Assembly (NCBI GenBank): GCA_947491305.1
Contig: CANLIL010000007.1
Span: forward strand, 1-64,000
Direction of reading: 5' to 3'
DNA length: 64,000 nt
DNA from: Flavobacteriales bacterium
Lineage (GTDB): Bacteria; Bacteroidota; Bacteroidia; Flavobacteriales_D; Crocinitomicaceae
In this document: positions 9,281 to 20,099 of the stretch, piece by piece
Position numbering within the stretch: the first letter of the stretch is position 1
Layout: every line of letters begins with the position of its first letter
Notes under the pieces: generated by a model
The model's database searches: none
Told to the model about the DNA's origin: nothing
Seen by the model: only the letters and a program-made list of their open reading frames with translations
Translations under genes and position numbers: made by a program

Positions 9281-10762
9281 TTATTTCACTTCTCCCATTA
9301 ACTTTTTAATGAACGGAGAAATTACAATCAACAACACACCTGCTACCAATGCATAAATTGCCAATTGATGGTAACCATTTGTATATGAAATCAATTTTTC
9401 TGTGACAGAAGCCTTTTCATCTGGACTAGCCATTCCAGCACCAAGTATTCCTGCAACGTACTGACCGTATGCAGAAGCCAAGAACCACATCCCCATCATT
9501 ACTCCCCACAAATGTTTCGGTGCTAATTTTGTCATAATTGATAATCCAATTGGCGACAAACACAATTCTCCAAGCGTAATAATGAAATATGCTAAAGTGA
9601 AAACATTCAGCGAAGTTTTTCCATTGACATCGGCGAAGAAACGTGTTGCATAGAACACATAAAAAGCAAGCGCTAAAAACAAGAAGCCTAAACCAAATTT
9701 AATAATTGTATTAGGCTCAATTTTACGTTTTGCCATCCACAACCACACCAATCCAATTAAAGCACTAAATACAATTACAAAAACTGAATTCGAAGTGTTA
9801 TTTACTACGTTGGGATCGATGGTAACTCCCACTAAATTATCTTGTAAATTATTCAATGCAAACAAAGACAATGAACCTCCACTCTGTTCAAAAAATGCCC
9901 AAAATACAATTGAGAACACAATAAAAAACAATGCTGCTAAAATTTTCTTGTTTTCTTGTTTCGTTAATTTACGCATTTCCAATCCTAAATAAACCAACGT
10001 TGCAGGTCCAATGATGTACATGAACAAATCTGTGTAAGCAGTGTTTTGAACCATTATTAAAATAAAAGGAATGCACAACAATGAACCAATAAACACAAAT
10101 AATTCACGTGTCGTTCGTTTCTTCTTTGGTAAATGTTGCAACGGTGAATCACCAATTGGACCCAATGTTTTTTTCGTAAACCAAAACGTCAACAAACCAA
10201 TCGACATAACGATTCCAGCTAATGAAAACGCAATGTTCCATGAATACGATTTACCAATCCAAACACACAAGAAACCGCCTAATAAAGCACCAACATTGAT
10301 ACCTGTATAGAACAAACCAAAACCAGCATCTCTTCTCGAATCGTTTTCTTTGTACAATGCGCCAACCATCGTAGAAATATTTGGTTTAAAAAACCCTGTT
10401 CCAATCACTGTAAAACTAATTCCAATAAAGAATAATTTTTCAGGTGAAAATGCCAAGATTGAACTTCCAACAATCATCAATGCACCACCCCAAAATAAGG
10501 ACTTTTTAAAACCTAAAATTTTATCTGCAAACAAACCTCCAATAAACGTAAAAGCATAAACAAAGGCTTGAATTGCTCCGTACTTCAAATTTGCTTCTTG
10601 TTCTTTAAACAGCAATTCACTTACCATAAATACTGTTAACATACCACGCATTCCGTAAAACGAAAAACGTTCCCACATTTCACTTAAAAATAAATACCAC
10701 AATTGTTTTGGGTACTTCCCTTTGAAATCTTGAATCGATTCTAATGTAACTTGATTTTCCAT
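9281..10762 (-). CDS. POT/PTR2 family proton-dependent oligopeptide transporter
   Basis: YLFLSEMWERFSFYGMRGML, GTGFFKPNISTMVG, LGELCLSPIGLSIMTKLAP. Confidence 0.93.
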   Translation of the reverse strand: MENQVTLESIQDFKGKYPKQLWYLFLSEMWERFSFYGMRGMLTVFMVSELLFKEQEANLKYGAIQAFVYAFTFIGGLFADKILGFKKSLFWGGALMIVGSSILAFSPEKLFFIGISFTVIGTGFFKPNISTMVGALYKENDSRRDAGFGLFYTGINVGALLGGFLCVWIGKSYSWNIAFSLAGIVMSIGLLTFWFTKKTLGPIGDSPLQHLPKKKRTTRELFVFIGSLLCIPFILIMVQNTAYTDLFMYIIGPATLVYLGLEMRKLTKQENKKILAALFFIVFSIVFWAFFEQSGGSLSLFALNNLQDNLVGVTIDPNVVNNTSNSVFVIVFSALIGLVWLWMAKRKIEPNTIIKFGLGFLFLALAFYVFYATRFFADVNGKTSLNVFTLAYFIITLGELCLSPIGLSIMTKLAPKHLWGVMMGMWFLASAYGQYVAGILGAGMASPDEKASVTEKLISYTNGYHQLAIYALVAGVLLIVISPFIKKLMGEVK

Positions 10763-10778
10763 TATTGTTGTTTTATAA

Positions 10779-10806
10779 AAAAACCTCCTTAAATTAAGGA
10801 GGTTTG
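10779..10806 (-). terminator. Intrinsic terminator between the two POT genes
   Basis: AAACCTCCTTAA/TTAAGGAGGTTT stem with U-tract on minus strand. Confidence 0.85.
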
Positions 10807-10815
10807 AATGTTTAT

Positions 10816-12531
10816 TTAAATTACGTTATTCTCACGCATTACTTTATTCAGCCATTTTAACATTAAAATTAAAACAATAGCTGCTGCTAGTACTAATCCA
10901 AAGTTTAATAAGAAGAAATTTTGTTTTTCAGGAATTGTTTCCCATAAACTAGACAACATACCAGAAAGCTTGTTTCCAACTGAAATCGCTAAGAAAAATC
11001 CTCCCATCATCAATGCTGTAATTCGTGGTGGCGACAACTTAGAAACCAATGATAATCCCATCGGCGACAAACAAAGTTCACCAATTGTAATTACACCATA
11101 AGAAGCAAACAACCACAAAGAACCTGCTTTTGCAGACAATCCATTCGTAGCGAATACAGCTCCAACCATTACTAAAGCAGATAATGCTGTAATTATCAGA
11201 CCAATGGCGATTTTAGTTGGAGTACTTGGTTCTTTTTTCTTTCTACGCATAAAACCAAAGAATCCAACAACTACTGGTGTCAATACCACAACCCAGAATG
11301 GATTGATTGATTGATACAACTCTGTTGAATACAATTTCAAGTCTTTTCCTTTTGCTGGAACTTGATCTTTCGGTAATGTTTCAAAATATTTTCTAGATTT
11401 CTCTAATTGCGAGATGTGCTCTGAATACTTTGCTTTTGCTTTCAATTCTACTTGCGATACAGCAGGCATTTTTTCTTCAATCCCTCGTAATGAATCAATT
11501 GTAGCGTTGAAAGTTTTATCGTCTGAAGAAACGATATCATTGTTTACAACCACTTGTGCCATTCCAATTTTATCAGCCGTTTTCGCAACACCTTCAGACA
11601 TGTTTCTGTTCGTATGATCTTCAGCCCAAACAGTTAACGCATCTCCATTTTGGTGAAAAATTGCGAAGAACAAAATAACACAGGTAAATACGGCTAATAA
11701 TGCTTTAATTGCTCTACTCTCTTTCGCTTCAGCTGTAAATGCCAAATAAATAAAGAACGCAATTACAGGCAAACACCCGATAATAAATGCATCATTTGTA
11801 TCAGATCCTAAAAAATTTCCTGGAATTAAGTACCCAATTACACCAAAAATAAACATTGGAACAACTGTTAATCCTAAAATTTTAACCGTAGACATATCTC
11901 CTTTTTCAACTGGTTTCACAACGTCTACATGTTTGATGTGTTTCGTTCCCATCAAGAAGATAACTACACCTATTAACATTCCAACTCCGGCAGCAGCAAA
12001 AGCGTAACCCCAACCATAATTAATGCGCATAAATGCAGCTACGAAATTACAAATGAAGGCACCGATGTTTATTCCCATATAAAAGATGTTATAACCCGCA
12101 TCTTTTTTATCTTTCATTTCATCAGAACTGTACAAATTACCTACCAACGTAGAAATATTTGGTTTGAAAAAACCATTACCTAAAATGATTAAAAACAAGG
12201 CTAAATAAAACGATGGAACAGTGTGTAATGACAACATAAAATATCCTGCCGACATCATTAAGCCACCTATCACAATTGATCTTCTATAACCAAGAATACG
12301 ATCGGCCAATAAACCACCAATAAATGGCGTAAGGTAAACTAACCCTAAATACGTTCCATAAATATCTGATTTTTTCGCAGAATCAAAGCCCATACCGCCG
12401 TTATTCCAACCATCTACCATGTAGAGCGAGAAAATCCCTAACATTAAATAGTAACCGAAACGCTCCCACATTTCAGTACCGAACAAATACCATAATCCTT
12501 TCGGATGTCCATTTTGTGATTTATTTTCCAT
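10816..12531 (-). CDS. POT/PTR2 family transporter (second paralogue)
   Basis: MENKSQNGHPKGLWYLFGTEMWERFGYYLML; GNGFFKPNISTLVGNLY. Listed start 12714 would overlap tatD; ATG at 12531 preferred. Confidence 0.92.
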   Translation of the reverse strand: MENKSQNGHPKGLWYLFGTEMWERFGYYLMLGIFSLYMVDGWNNGGMGFDSAKKSDIYGTYLGLVYLTPFIGGLLADRILGYRRSIVIGGLMMSAGYFMLSLHTVPSFYLALFLIILGNGFFKPNISTLVGNLYSSDEMKDKKDAGYNIFYMGINIGAFICNFVAAFMRINYGWGYAFAAAGVGMLIGVVIFLMGTKHIKHVDVVKPVEKGDMSTVKILGLTVVPMFIFGVIGYLIPGNFLGSDTNDAFIIGCLPVIAFFIYLAFTAEAKESRAIKALLAVFTCVILFFAIFHQNGDALTVWAEDHTNRNMSEGVAKTADKIGMAQVVVNNDIVSSDDKTFNATIDSLRGIEEKMPAVSQVELKAKAKYSEHISQLEKSRKYFETLPKDQVPAKGKDLKLYSTELYQSINPFWVVVLTPVVVGFFGFMRRKKKEPSTPTKIAIGLIITALSALVMVGAVFATNGLSAKAGSLWLFASYGVITIGELCLSPMGLSLVSKLSPPRITALMMGGFFLAISVGNKLSGMLSSLWETIPEKQNFFLLNFGLVLAAAIVLILMLKWLNKVMRENNVI

Positions 12532-12597
12532 AGTTTTTATAAAGTTTAAGTTTGTGAAAATAGAAAAATTTTTAACATTATTCAATTTTTCATTTAC

Positions 12598-12605
12598 TAA
12601 CTTTG
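12598..12605 (+). promoter_or_regulatory. -7 element TAACTTTG immediately before tatD ATG
   Basis: TAnnTTTG ends 4 nt before ATG 12610. Confidence 0.5.
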
Positions 12606-12609
12606 AAAC

Positions 12610-13263
12610 ATGTTCATCAACATTCATACGCATCAATTTCATAATCAAGGAATTGAAATCATAAATAAAGACGACAATCCATTCACTGACGGACTCTTTT
12701 CTTATGGAATTCACCCATGGAATGCAGCAAAATGGCTTGAATTAGAAAAAGATTTCTTTGCTGAAACAAACCATGAAAACTGCTTAGCAATCGGAGAGAT
12801 TGGTTTAGATAAATTAAAAGGTCCTTCAATTCAAGAACAAATTGACGTTTTTAAAGCTCAAATTGCAATTTCTGAACAACATCAACTTCCTGTTATTATC
12901 CATTGTGTGAAAGCATGGAACGAATTAAAACAATTGAAACAAGAATTGAAGCCACTGCAACCATGGATTAACCACGGAGTTGAAAAAGCGTCAATTGTAG
13001 AAGATATTTTACAATCGGGAATGTTTGTGAGTTTTGGTAAAGGATTAGTTCAGAATGTAAAATTGCAAGAAGCGCTATTAAAAGTTCCTTTGAACCAGTT
13101 ATTTCTAGAAACCGACACAGCCGATTGTTCAATTTTAACGCTTTATGCGTTCGTTTCAAAACTAAAAAATATACCTTTGCACGAATTAGAAAATTCAATA
13201 GAACAAAATTTTAAACGCGTTTTTACAAAATGGAAAAATGGCTTGAACGGACAGCACTTCTGA
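12610..13263 (+). CDS. TatD family hydrolase
   Basis: MFINIHTHQFH, GIHPWNA, AIGEIGLDKLKG, PVIIHCVKAWNE, FLETDTAD. Confidence 0.85.
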   Translation: MFINIHTHQFHNQGIEIINKDDNPFTDGLFSYGIHPWNAAKWLELEKDFFAETNHENCLAIGEIGLDKLKGPSIQEQIDVFKAQIAISEQHQLPVIIHCVKAWNELKQLKQELKPLQPWINHGVEKASIVEDILQSGMFVSFGKGLVQNVKLQEALLKVPLNQLFLETDTADCSILTLYAFVSKLKNIPLHELENSIEQNFKRVFTKWKNGLNGQHF

Positions 13264-13991
13264 TAGACGAAGATAAGTTAGATAAATTAGCAAATTCACA
13301 TGTTTTAATTGTTGGCTTGGGCGGAGTTGGTTCGTTCGCAGCTGAATTTATTTGTCGCGCTGGCGTTGGAAAAATGACCATTATTGACGGTGACAACTTT
13401 GACGAAACCAATAAAAACAGACAATTAACAGCGTTAGATTCTACTATTGGAAAAAATAAAGCGGTTGTTTTGGGAGAACGATTGTTGGACATCAATCCAA
13501 ATCTTAAACTTACTGTTATTCAGGAATTTGTAATGCCAGAACGTGTTTGGGAAATATTGAAAGAAGCAAAACCAGATTATGTGATGGATTGTATTGATTC
13601 TGTTACCCCAAAATTAGAATGGATTAAAGCAACCAAAGTATTAAAGTATAAATTAATATCACATTTGGGAGCAGGTGGAAAAATGGATCCAACGAAAGTT
13701 CAAGTGGTTAATTTAACGCAAACACATAATTGCAAATTAGCCACCCATTTAAAAAAACGTTTGAAAAAAGACGGTATTCATTTCAAAACAATACGCGCAG
13801 TTTTTTCATCTGAATTGCAACAAAAAAAATCATTGAAATTAACGGATGGCTCTAACTTTAAACGCTCTTTCTACGGAACTGTTAGCTACATGCCTGCACT
13901 TTTTGGTTTAATGGGAGCAGCCGATGTGATTCGCTACCTGATGGAAGATGATGGCAGAAAAATGAAAGCACGAATTCTCGAAGAAGATTAA
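13230..13991 (+). CDS. tcdA: tRNA threonylcarbamoyladenosine dehydratase (ThiF/E1-like)
   Basis: VLIVGLGGVGSFAAEFICRAGVGKMTIIDGDNFDETNKNRQ; DYVMDCIDSVTPK. Confidence 0.9.
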   Translation: MEKWLERTALLIDEDKLDKLANSHVLIVGLGGVGSFAAEFICRAGVGKMTIIDGDNFDETNKNRQLTALDSTIGKNKAVVLGERLLDINPNLKLTVIQEFVMPERVWEILKEAKPDYVMDCIDSVTPKLEWIKATKVLKYKLISHLGAGGKMDPTKVQVVNLTQTHNCKLATHLKKRLKKDGIHFKTIRAVFSSELQQKKSLKLTDGSNFKRSFYGTVSYMPALFGLMGAADVIRYLMEDDGRKMKARILEED

Positions 13992-14698
13992 TCTTTTTTA
14001 GACAAACGTTCGATTGTCATCTTAAAATCAGCTGGTAAACATGCTTCAAACGTCATTTCTTGATCGGAAACTGGGTGTTTAAACGTTAATTCACTCGCAT
14101 GCAATAACATTGAGTTCATCCCCCATTTTTCTAAAAACAATTTATTTTGTTTGTTACAACCGTGCGGACGATCACCAATAATTGGATGAAAAATATGTGC
14201 AAAATGCTTGCGAATTTGATGCATCCTTCCTGTTTCCGGTTCAACTTCCACCAATGAAAAGCGTGCAGTTGTAAATTTCCCATTAGGAATTTCAATTTCA
14301 AATTGTTGCAGCAATTTAAAATGAGTTAGTGCATCTTGTACTTTTCCAGCTTCATTGGTTAATGCATAATCGATCGTGCCTTTTTCGGCAATAAATCCGC
14401 GAACAAGTGCCACGTATTTTTTGTCAATTTTACGATTCATAAACGCCATTTGCAAGTGTTTGTTCACTTCCTCATTCAAAGCAAATACTAACAAACCACT
14501 TGTTTTTCGATCTAAACGATGCACAGGATACACTTTTTGACCAAGTTGATCGCGCAATACTTGAATGGCAAATTCACTGGCGTCAGCTGCAATTGGAGAG
14601 CGATGCACCAGCAAACCAGTTGGTTTATTGATGACAACCATTACCTCATCTTGGTAAATAATTTCTAACACTGTTTTCGCTGAGATTTCCGTTTCCAT
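13988..14698 (-). CDS. RluA/RsuA-type RNA pseudouridine synthase
   Basis: VVINKPTGLLVHRSP, YPVHRLDRKTSGLLVFA, TGRMHQIRKHFAHIFHPIIGD. Confidence 0.9.
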   Translation of the reverse strand: METEISAKTVLEIIYQDEVMVVINKPTGLLVHRSPIAADASEFAIQVLRDQLGQKVYPVHRLDRKTSGLLVFALNEEVNKHLQMAFMNRKIDKKYVALVRGFIAEKGTIDYALTNEAGKVQDALTHFKLLQQFEIEIPNGKFTTARFSLVEVEPETGRMHQIRKHFAHIFHPIIGDRPHGCNKQNKLFLEKWGMNSMLLHASELTFKHPVSDQEMTFEACLPADFKMTIERLSKKD

Positions 14699-14707
14699 TT
14701 ATATTCG

Positions 14708-14734
14708 AAAAAAAAGAGCCCTTTCGGACTCTTT
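14708..14734 (-). terminator. Intrinsic terminator downstream of clpC
   Basis: Minus strand AAAGAGTCC-GAAA-GGGCTCTTT plus U-tract. Confidence 0.82.
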
Positions 14735-14739
14735 CTATA

Positions 14740-17277
14740 TTATGATTCTTTTTCTTCTTTCTTTTTAGACGGACTTTTTGGCTTGTCAATTTTCACTGTC
14801 AATTCCTCATGTCCTTCTTCGATGTCCAATTTAATCGTATCGCCAGACTTTAAGTGTGATTTAATAATCTCTTCAGCAAGTGGGTCTTCAATGTATTTTT
14901 GAATAGCTCGTTTCAACGGACGCGCTCCAAATTTCTCATCGTATCCTTTGTCAACGATAAAATCTTTGGCTTTTTCTGTCAATTGAATTTGGTAACCCAA
15001 ATCATTGATACGACCGTATAATTTCGCTAATTCTAAATCAATAATTTTATGAATACTTTCACGTTGCAACGATTTAAATAAAATCATATCGTCTATACGG
15101 TTTAAGAATTCAGGAGCAAACGCTTTTCTCAAGGCATTTTGAATCACGGTTTTTGCGTTCTCATCTCTTGAATCCTCTTTTGCTTTCGTACCAAAACCAA
15201 CACCAGATCCGAAATCCGCCAGTTGACGCGCCCCAATGTTTGAAGTCATAATCAAAATCGTATTTTTAAAGTCAATTTTACGACCCAAACCATCTGTCAT
15301 GTGACCATCATCCAAAACTTGTAATAATAAATTAAATACGTCCGGATGCGCTTTTTCGATTTCATCTAATAAAATGATTGAATACGGTTTGCGTCTCACT
15401 TTTTCAGTCAGTTGACCACCTTCTTCATATCCTACGTAACCTGGAGGCGCTCCAACCAAACGTGAGATGGAAAATTTTTCCATGTATTCTGTCATATCAA
15501 TACGAATCAACGCATCGTCTGTGTCAAACAAATACTTCGCTAAGACTTTTGCTAATTGTGTTTTACCAACACCTGTTGGCCCTAAAAAGAAAAACGAACC
15601 GATTGGCTTATTGGGATCTTTTAATCCAGCTCTATTTCGCTGAATAGCTTTTACAACTTTCGAAACAGCTTCATCCTGACCAATAACTTTTCCTCTTAAT
15701 TCTTCACCCATCAAAACAAGTTTACCTGTTTCAGATTGAGAAACACGTGTTACAGGGATTCCGCACATCATTGAAACAACTTCTGCAACATGCTCTTCGG
15801 TTACTGTAACGCGATTTTCTTTCGCATCATCTTCCCATTTCTTTTTAGCAGTTTCTAATTGATCTTGTAACTTTTTCTCACTATCTCTTAATTCAGCTGC
15901 TTTTTCATATTGCTGCGCTTTAATCACATCATTTTTGTGATTTTTCAGAGTTTCCAGTTCTTGCTCAACATCTAAAATTTCTTTAGGAACATGAATATTT
16001 TTTAAGTGAACGCGAGATCCAACTTCGTCTAATGCGTCAATTGCTTTATCTGGTAAATGGCGATCTGTTATGTAACGTTCTGTTAATTTGACACAAGCAC
16101 TAATTGCTTCATCGGTATAATTTACAGAATGGTGTTCTTCATAACGCTCTTTAATATTGTTAAGAATCTGAACAGTTTCTTCGGCTGAAGTTGGTTCAAT
16201 CAATACTTTTTGAAAACGACGTTCTAAAGCACCATCTTTCTCAATATATTGTCTGTATTCATCCAAGGTTGTCGCACCAATAACTTGCATTTCTCCCCTT
16301 GCCAATGCTGGCTTAAACATATTTGAAGCATCCAACGATCCACTTGCACCTCCCGCACCAATAATCGTGTGAATTTCATCGATGAATAATATCACGTCAG
16401 GATTTTTTTCAATTTCCTGCATTACAGCTTTCATGCGTTCTTCAAATTGCCCACGGTATTTTGTACCTGCAACTAGAGAAGCTAAATCCAACGAAACGAT
16501 TCGTTTGTTAAAAAGCACACGTGAAACTTTGCGTTGCACAATTCGCAAGGCTAAACCTTCGGCGATGGCACTCTTACCAACTCCAGGTTCACCAATTAAT
16601 ATGGGATTGTTTTTCTTTCTTCGTGCTAAAATTTGACTTACACGTTCGATTTCTTTTTCACGGCCTACGATTGGATCTAATTTTCCAACCTCCGCCATTT
16701 TCGTTAAATCGCGTCCAAAATTATCTAAAACAGGTGTTTTAGACTTTGGATCTGTCGGTTTGCGTTGCGTAGAAAATTGTTCCCCTCCACCTTCTTCATC
16801 TTGTCCACCTGGGAATTCTGCCCTTGGATTTTTTGTTTCTTCCGTCATAGTTTCAAAATCATCTTTAATGGCATCATAAATCACACCGTATTTATTTAAG
16901 AGTCGACATGCAAAACAATCTTCTTCTTTTAATATTGATAATAATAAATGCTCCGTACCAATTAAGGCACTTTTATAAAGCTTTGCCTCCAAATAAGTTG
17001 TTTTCAAAACTTTTTCAGCTTGCTTTACTAAAGGAATATTTCCTAAAGGCACTTGCGCAGAAGCTACAGATTTTTGCAGGCTACGTTCAATCTCTGAACG
17101 AATTAATTTCAAGTCTAACTGAAAATCACGCATAATTTTCACGGCCTTCCCATCTCCTTCTCGAATTATTCCTAATAGCAGATGTTCAACACCAATAAAA
17201 TCGTTCCCTAAACGCATCGCTTCTTCGCGACTAAAACTAATCACATCTTTAACACGTGGTGAAAATCTTGCTTCCAT
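14740..17277 (-). CDS. clpC: ATP-dependent Clp protease ATP-binding subunit ClpC
   Basis: Clp N repeats, GEPGVGKSAIAEGLA, UVR motif, GPTGVGKTQLAKVLAKYLF. Confidence 0.96.
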   Translation of the reverse strand: MEARFSPRVKDVISFSREEAMRLGNDFIGVEHLLLGIIREGDGKAVKIMRDFQLDLKLIRSEIERSLQKSVASAQVPLGNIPLVKQAEKVLKTTYLEAKLYKSALIGTEHLLLSILKEEDCFACRLLNKYGVIYDAIKDDFETMTEETKNPRAEFPGGQDEEGGGEQFSTQRKPTDPKSKTPVLDNFGRDLTKMAEVGKLDPIVGREKEIERVSQILARRKKNNPILIGEPGVGKSAIAEGLALRIVQRKVSRVLFNKRIVSLDLASLVAGTKYRGQFEERMKAVMQEIEKNPDVILFIDEIHTIIGAGGASGSLDASNMFKPALARGEMQVIGATTLDEYRQYIEKDGALERRFQKVLIEPTSAEETVQILNNIKERYEEHHSVNYTDEAISACVKLTERYITDRHLPDKAIDALDEVGSRVHLKNIHVPKEILDVEQELETLKNHKNDVIKAQQYEKAAELRDSEKKLQDQLETAKKKWEDDAKENRVTVTEEHVAEVVSMMCGIPVTRVSQSETGKLVLMGEELRGKVIGQDEAVSKVVKAIQRNRAGLKDPNKPIGSFFFLGPTGVGKTQLAKVLAKYLFDTDDALIRIDMTEYMEKFSISRLVGAPPGYVGYEEGGQLTEKVRRKPYSIILLDEIEKAHPDVFNLLLQVLDDGHMTDGLGRKIDFKNTILIMTSNIGARQLADFGSGVGFGTKAKEDSRDENAKTVIQNALRKAFAPEFLNRIDDMILFKSLQRESIHKIIDLELAKLYGRINDLGYQIQLTEKAKDFIVDKGYDEKFGARPLKRAIQKYIEDPLAEEIIKSHLKSGDTIKLDIEEGHEELTVKIDKPKSPSKKKEEKES

Positions 17278-17293
17278 AATTTTAATTTTTCAA

Positions 17294-17315
17294 GGATAAA
17301 ATTGTACAATTATCC
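17294..17315. promoter_or_regulatory. Candidate operator palindrome GGATAAAATTGTACAATTATCC in clpC leader
   Basis: Near-palindrome just downstream of the -7 element at 17323-17330. Confidence 0.4.
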
Positions 17316-17322
17316 GACAGTA

Positions 17323-17330
17323 CAAATATA
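17323..17330 (-). promoter_or_regulatory. -7 element TATATTTG of clpC
   Basis: Minus-strand TATATTTG matches TAnnTTTG. Confidence 0.55.
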
Positions 17331-17490
17331 AAAGGAAAAAAATGTTAATAAGTCAACGAAAAAGTCAATTTTCCACAGATTTTTGTTAGTAAAATCAAAA
17401 TTCACTATGTAATTTATATGGGTTATTTTCCTAATTTCGAAGCTTGCTTTAACAGCACAATAAACGTGCAATTAAAAAATTAGTGACAAG

Positions 17491-20061
17491 ATGGCAGATG
17501 GAGAAAAAATAATACAGATTAACATCGAAGACGAAATGAAATCAGCTTACATTGATTATTCAATGTCAGTTATTGTTTCACGTGCTTTACCAGATGTTCG
17601 TGATGGTTTCAAGCCAGTTCACAGACGTGTATTATATGGAATGCAAGATTTGGGTCTATTTTCTAACCGACCTTATAAAAAATCAGCAAGAATCGTTGGA
17701 GAAGTTTTAGGTAAGTACCACCCACACGGAGATAGTTCAGTTTATGACACGATGGTTCGTATGGCTCAACACTGGTCGTTGCGTTATCCATTAGTAGATG
17801 GACAGGGTAACTTTGGTTCAGTAGATGGTGATAGTCCTGCAGCAATGCGTTACACAGAAGCACGTTTGCGCAAGATTGCGGAGGAAATGCTAGACGATTT
17901 AGACAAAGAAACGGTTGACTTTAAGCCAAACTTTGATGATAGTTTATTGGAGCCATCCGTAATGCCTACAAAAGTTCCTAATTTATTAGTGAACGGAGCG
18001 TCAGGAATTGCAGTTGGTATGGCAACAAATATGGCGCCACATAATTTGACAGAAGTAATTGATGGAGTTATTGCATATGTTGACAATAACGATATTGAAA
18101 TAGAGGAATTATTAAATTTCGTAAAAGCACCTGATTTCCCGACTGGCGGAATCATATATGGGTATGAAGGTGTTCGCGATGCATTAATGACGGGACGTGG
18201 AAGAATCGTCATGCGTGCAAAAGCAGAAATCGAGGAACATAATGGTAGAGAACAAATCATTGTAACTGAGATACCTTATCAAATCAATAAAGCAGAAATG
18301 ATTAAAAAAACTGCTGATCTGGTAAACGATAAAAAAATTGAGGGAATTTCGGACATACGTGACGAATCAGATAGAAATGGAATGCGCATCGTTTATGAAA
18401 TTAAACGTGACGCTATTGCAAATGTGGTATTGAATAAATTATACAAATTCACTTCACTACAAACGTCATTCTCTGTCAACAACATTTGTTTAGTTGATGG
18501 TCGACCACAATTATTAAATCTTAAGCAACTAATCTCCTACTTCGTTGAATTTCGTCATGAAGTTGTAATTAGAAGAACGCGTTTTGAATTACGAAAAGCG
18601 GAAGAAAGAGCACATATATTAGAAGGTTTAATCATTGCATCAGACAACATTGACGAAGTAATCGAGATAATCAAAAAATCTTCAAGTCCTGATGAAGCGC
18701 GTGAGAAATTAAGTGCTCGTTTCGGATTGAGTGAGATTCAAACACGTGCAATTGTTGACATGCGTTTAAGACAATTAACGGGACTTGAACAGGATAAATT
18801 ACGAGCTGAGTTTGATGAATTAATGAAAACAATTACTGATTTAAGAGATATCTTAGATCGTGTAGAACGAAGAATGCAAATCATTAAAGATGAATTAATT
18901 GAAATTCGTGCTAAATATGGTGATGCACGACGTTCACAAATCGAATATTCTGCAAGCGAAATGCGTATGGAAGATTTAATCGCAGATGAAGAAGTGGTTA
19001 TTACAATTTCTCATGCTGGTTATATCAAACGTACAAGTTTATCAGAATACAAAGTTCAAAACAGAGGCGGAATGGGCTCAAAAGGCTCAACAACAAGAGA
19101 TAAAGATTTCTTAGAGCATTTATTTGTAGCGACAAATCATAATTATTTATTAGTATTTACAGAAAAAGGAAGATGTTTCTGGATGCGGGTTTATGAAATT
19201 CCTGAAGGAAATAAAACATCTAAAGGTAGAGCAATACAAAACTTGATTAATATTCCGCAAGATGACAAAGTAAAAGCGTATGTTAAAGTTTTAGATTTGA
19301 CCGATAAAGAATACGTTGAAAACAACTTTATTGTCATGTGTTCTAAACAAGGTGTTATCAAGAAAACTTCTTTAGCCGCTTATTCTCGTCCGCGTTCAAA
19401 TGGTATTAACGCCATTACAATTCGTGAAAACGATGAGTTATTAGAAGCTAAATTAACCAACGGAACAAACGAAATTGTTTTAGCAACAAATTCTGGTAGA
19501 GCAATTCGCTTTAACGAAGAAAAAGTTCGCCCAATGGGTAGAAATGCTTCTGGAGTTCGTGGAGTTACCTTATTAAGCGAAGAAGACAGTTTGGTTGGAA
19601 TGGTTTGTGTTGCGGATGTTTATTCTACTATTTTGGTTGTTTCCGAAAAAGGATATGGAAAACGTACGTTCTTAAACGATCCAGAAGATAACGAACCAGT
19701 TTACAGAATCACTAACAGAGGTGGTAAAGGTGTTAAAACATTAAACATCACTGAGAAAACTGGTAAATTACTTTCGATATTAAACGTTTCTGACGAAGAA
19801 GATTTAATGATCATCACAAAATCTGGTGTTGCTATTCGCATGCACATTGATACGATTCGTACAATGGGAAGAGCAGCTCAAGGAGTTCGATTAATCAACT
19901 TAAAAGGTAGTGCAGAGATCGCTGCAATAGCGCGTGTTCCAAGAACAGAAGATGAAGAAGAAATCGAATTAGATGAAAATGGTATCGTTATTGAAAAACC
20001 AATGATTGAAGATGATTCATCGGAAGAAAATAACGATGATGAAAATTCAGATGTGGAATAA
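17491..20061 (+). CDS. gyrA: DNA gyrase subunit A
   Basis: [43 protein letters not shown]-terminal beta-pinwheel and acidic tail. Confidence 0.97.
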   Translation: MADGEKIIQINIEDEMKSAYIDYSMSVIVSRALPDVRDGFKPVHRRVLYGMQDLGLFSNRPYKKSARIVGEVLGKYHPHGDSSVYDTMVRMAQHWSLRYPLVDGQGNFGSVDGDSPAAMRYTEARLRKIAEEMLDDLDKETVDFKPNFDDSLLEPSVMPTKVPNLLVNGASGIAVGMATNMAPHNLTEVIDGVIAYVDNNDIEIEELLNFVKAPDFPTGGIIYGYEGVRDALMTGRGRIVMRAKAEIEEHNGREQIIVTEIPYQINKAEMIKKTADLVNDKKIEGISDIRDESDRNGMRIVYEIKRDAIANVVLNKLYKFTSLQTSFSVNNICLVDGRPQLLNLKQLISYFVEFRHEVVIRRTRFELRKAEERAHILEGLIIASDNIDEVIEIIKKSSSPDEAREKLSARFGLSEIQTRAIVDMRLRQLTGLEQDKLRAEFDELMKTITDLRDILDRVERRMQIIKDELIEIRAKYGDARRSQIEYSASEMRMEDLIADEEVVITISHAGYIKRTSLSEYKVQNRGGMGSKGSTTRDKDFLEHLFVATNHNYLLVFTEKGRCFWMRVYEIPEGNKTSKGRAIQNLINIPQDDKVKAYVKVLDLTDKEYVENNFIVMCSKQGVIKKTSLAAYSRPRSNGINAITIRENDELLEAKLTNGTNEIVLATNSGRAIRFNEEKVRPMGRNASGVRGVTLLSEEDSLVGMVCVADVYSTILVVSEKGYGKRTFLNDPEDNEPVYRITNRGGKGVKTLNITEKTGKLLSILNVSDEEDLMIITKSGVAIRMHIDTIRTMGRAAQGVRLINLKGSAEIAAIARVPRTEDEEEIELDENGIVIEKPMIEDDSSEENNDDENSDVE

Positions 20062-20099
20062 TTAAAATTCTGCATCTATTTATAAAAAAACAGATTAGA

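Noticed and set aside
13230-13991. ThiF/E1-like protein as part of a bacterial ubiquitin-like (Bil/CBASS-type) system
   Set aside because: Sequence matches TcdA (t6A dehydratase) and there is no adjacent E2, Ubl or JAB-domain gene.
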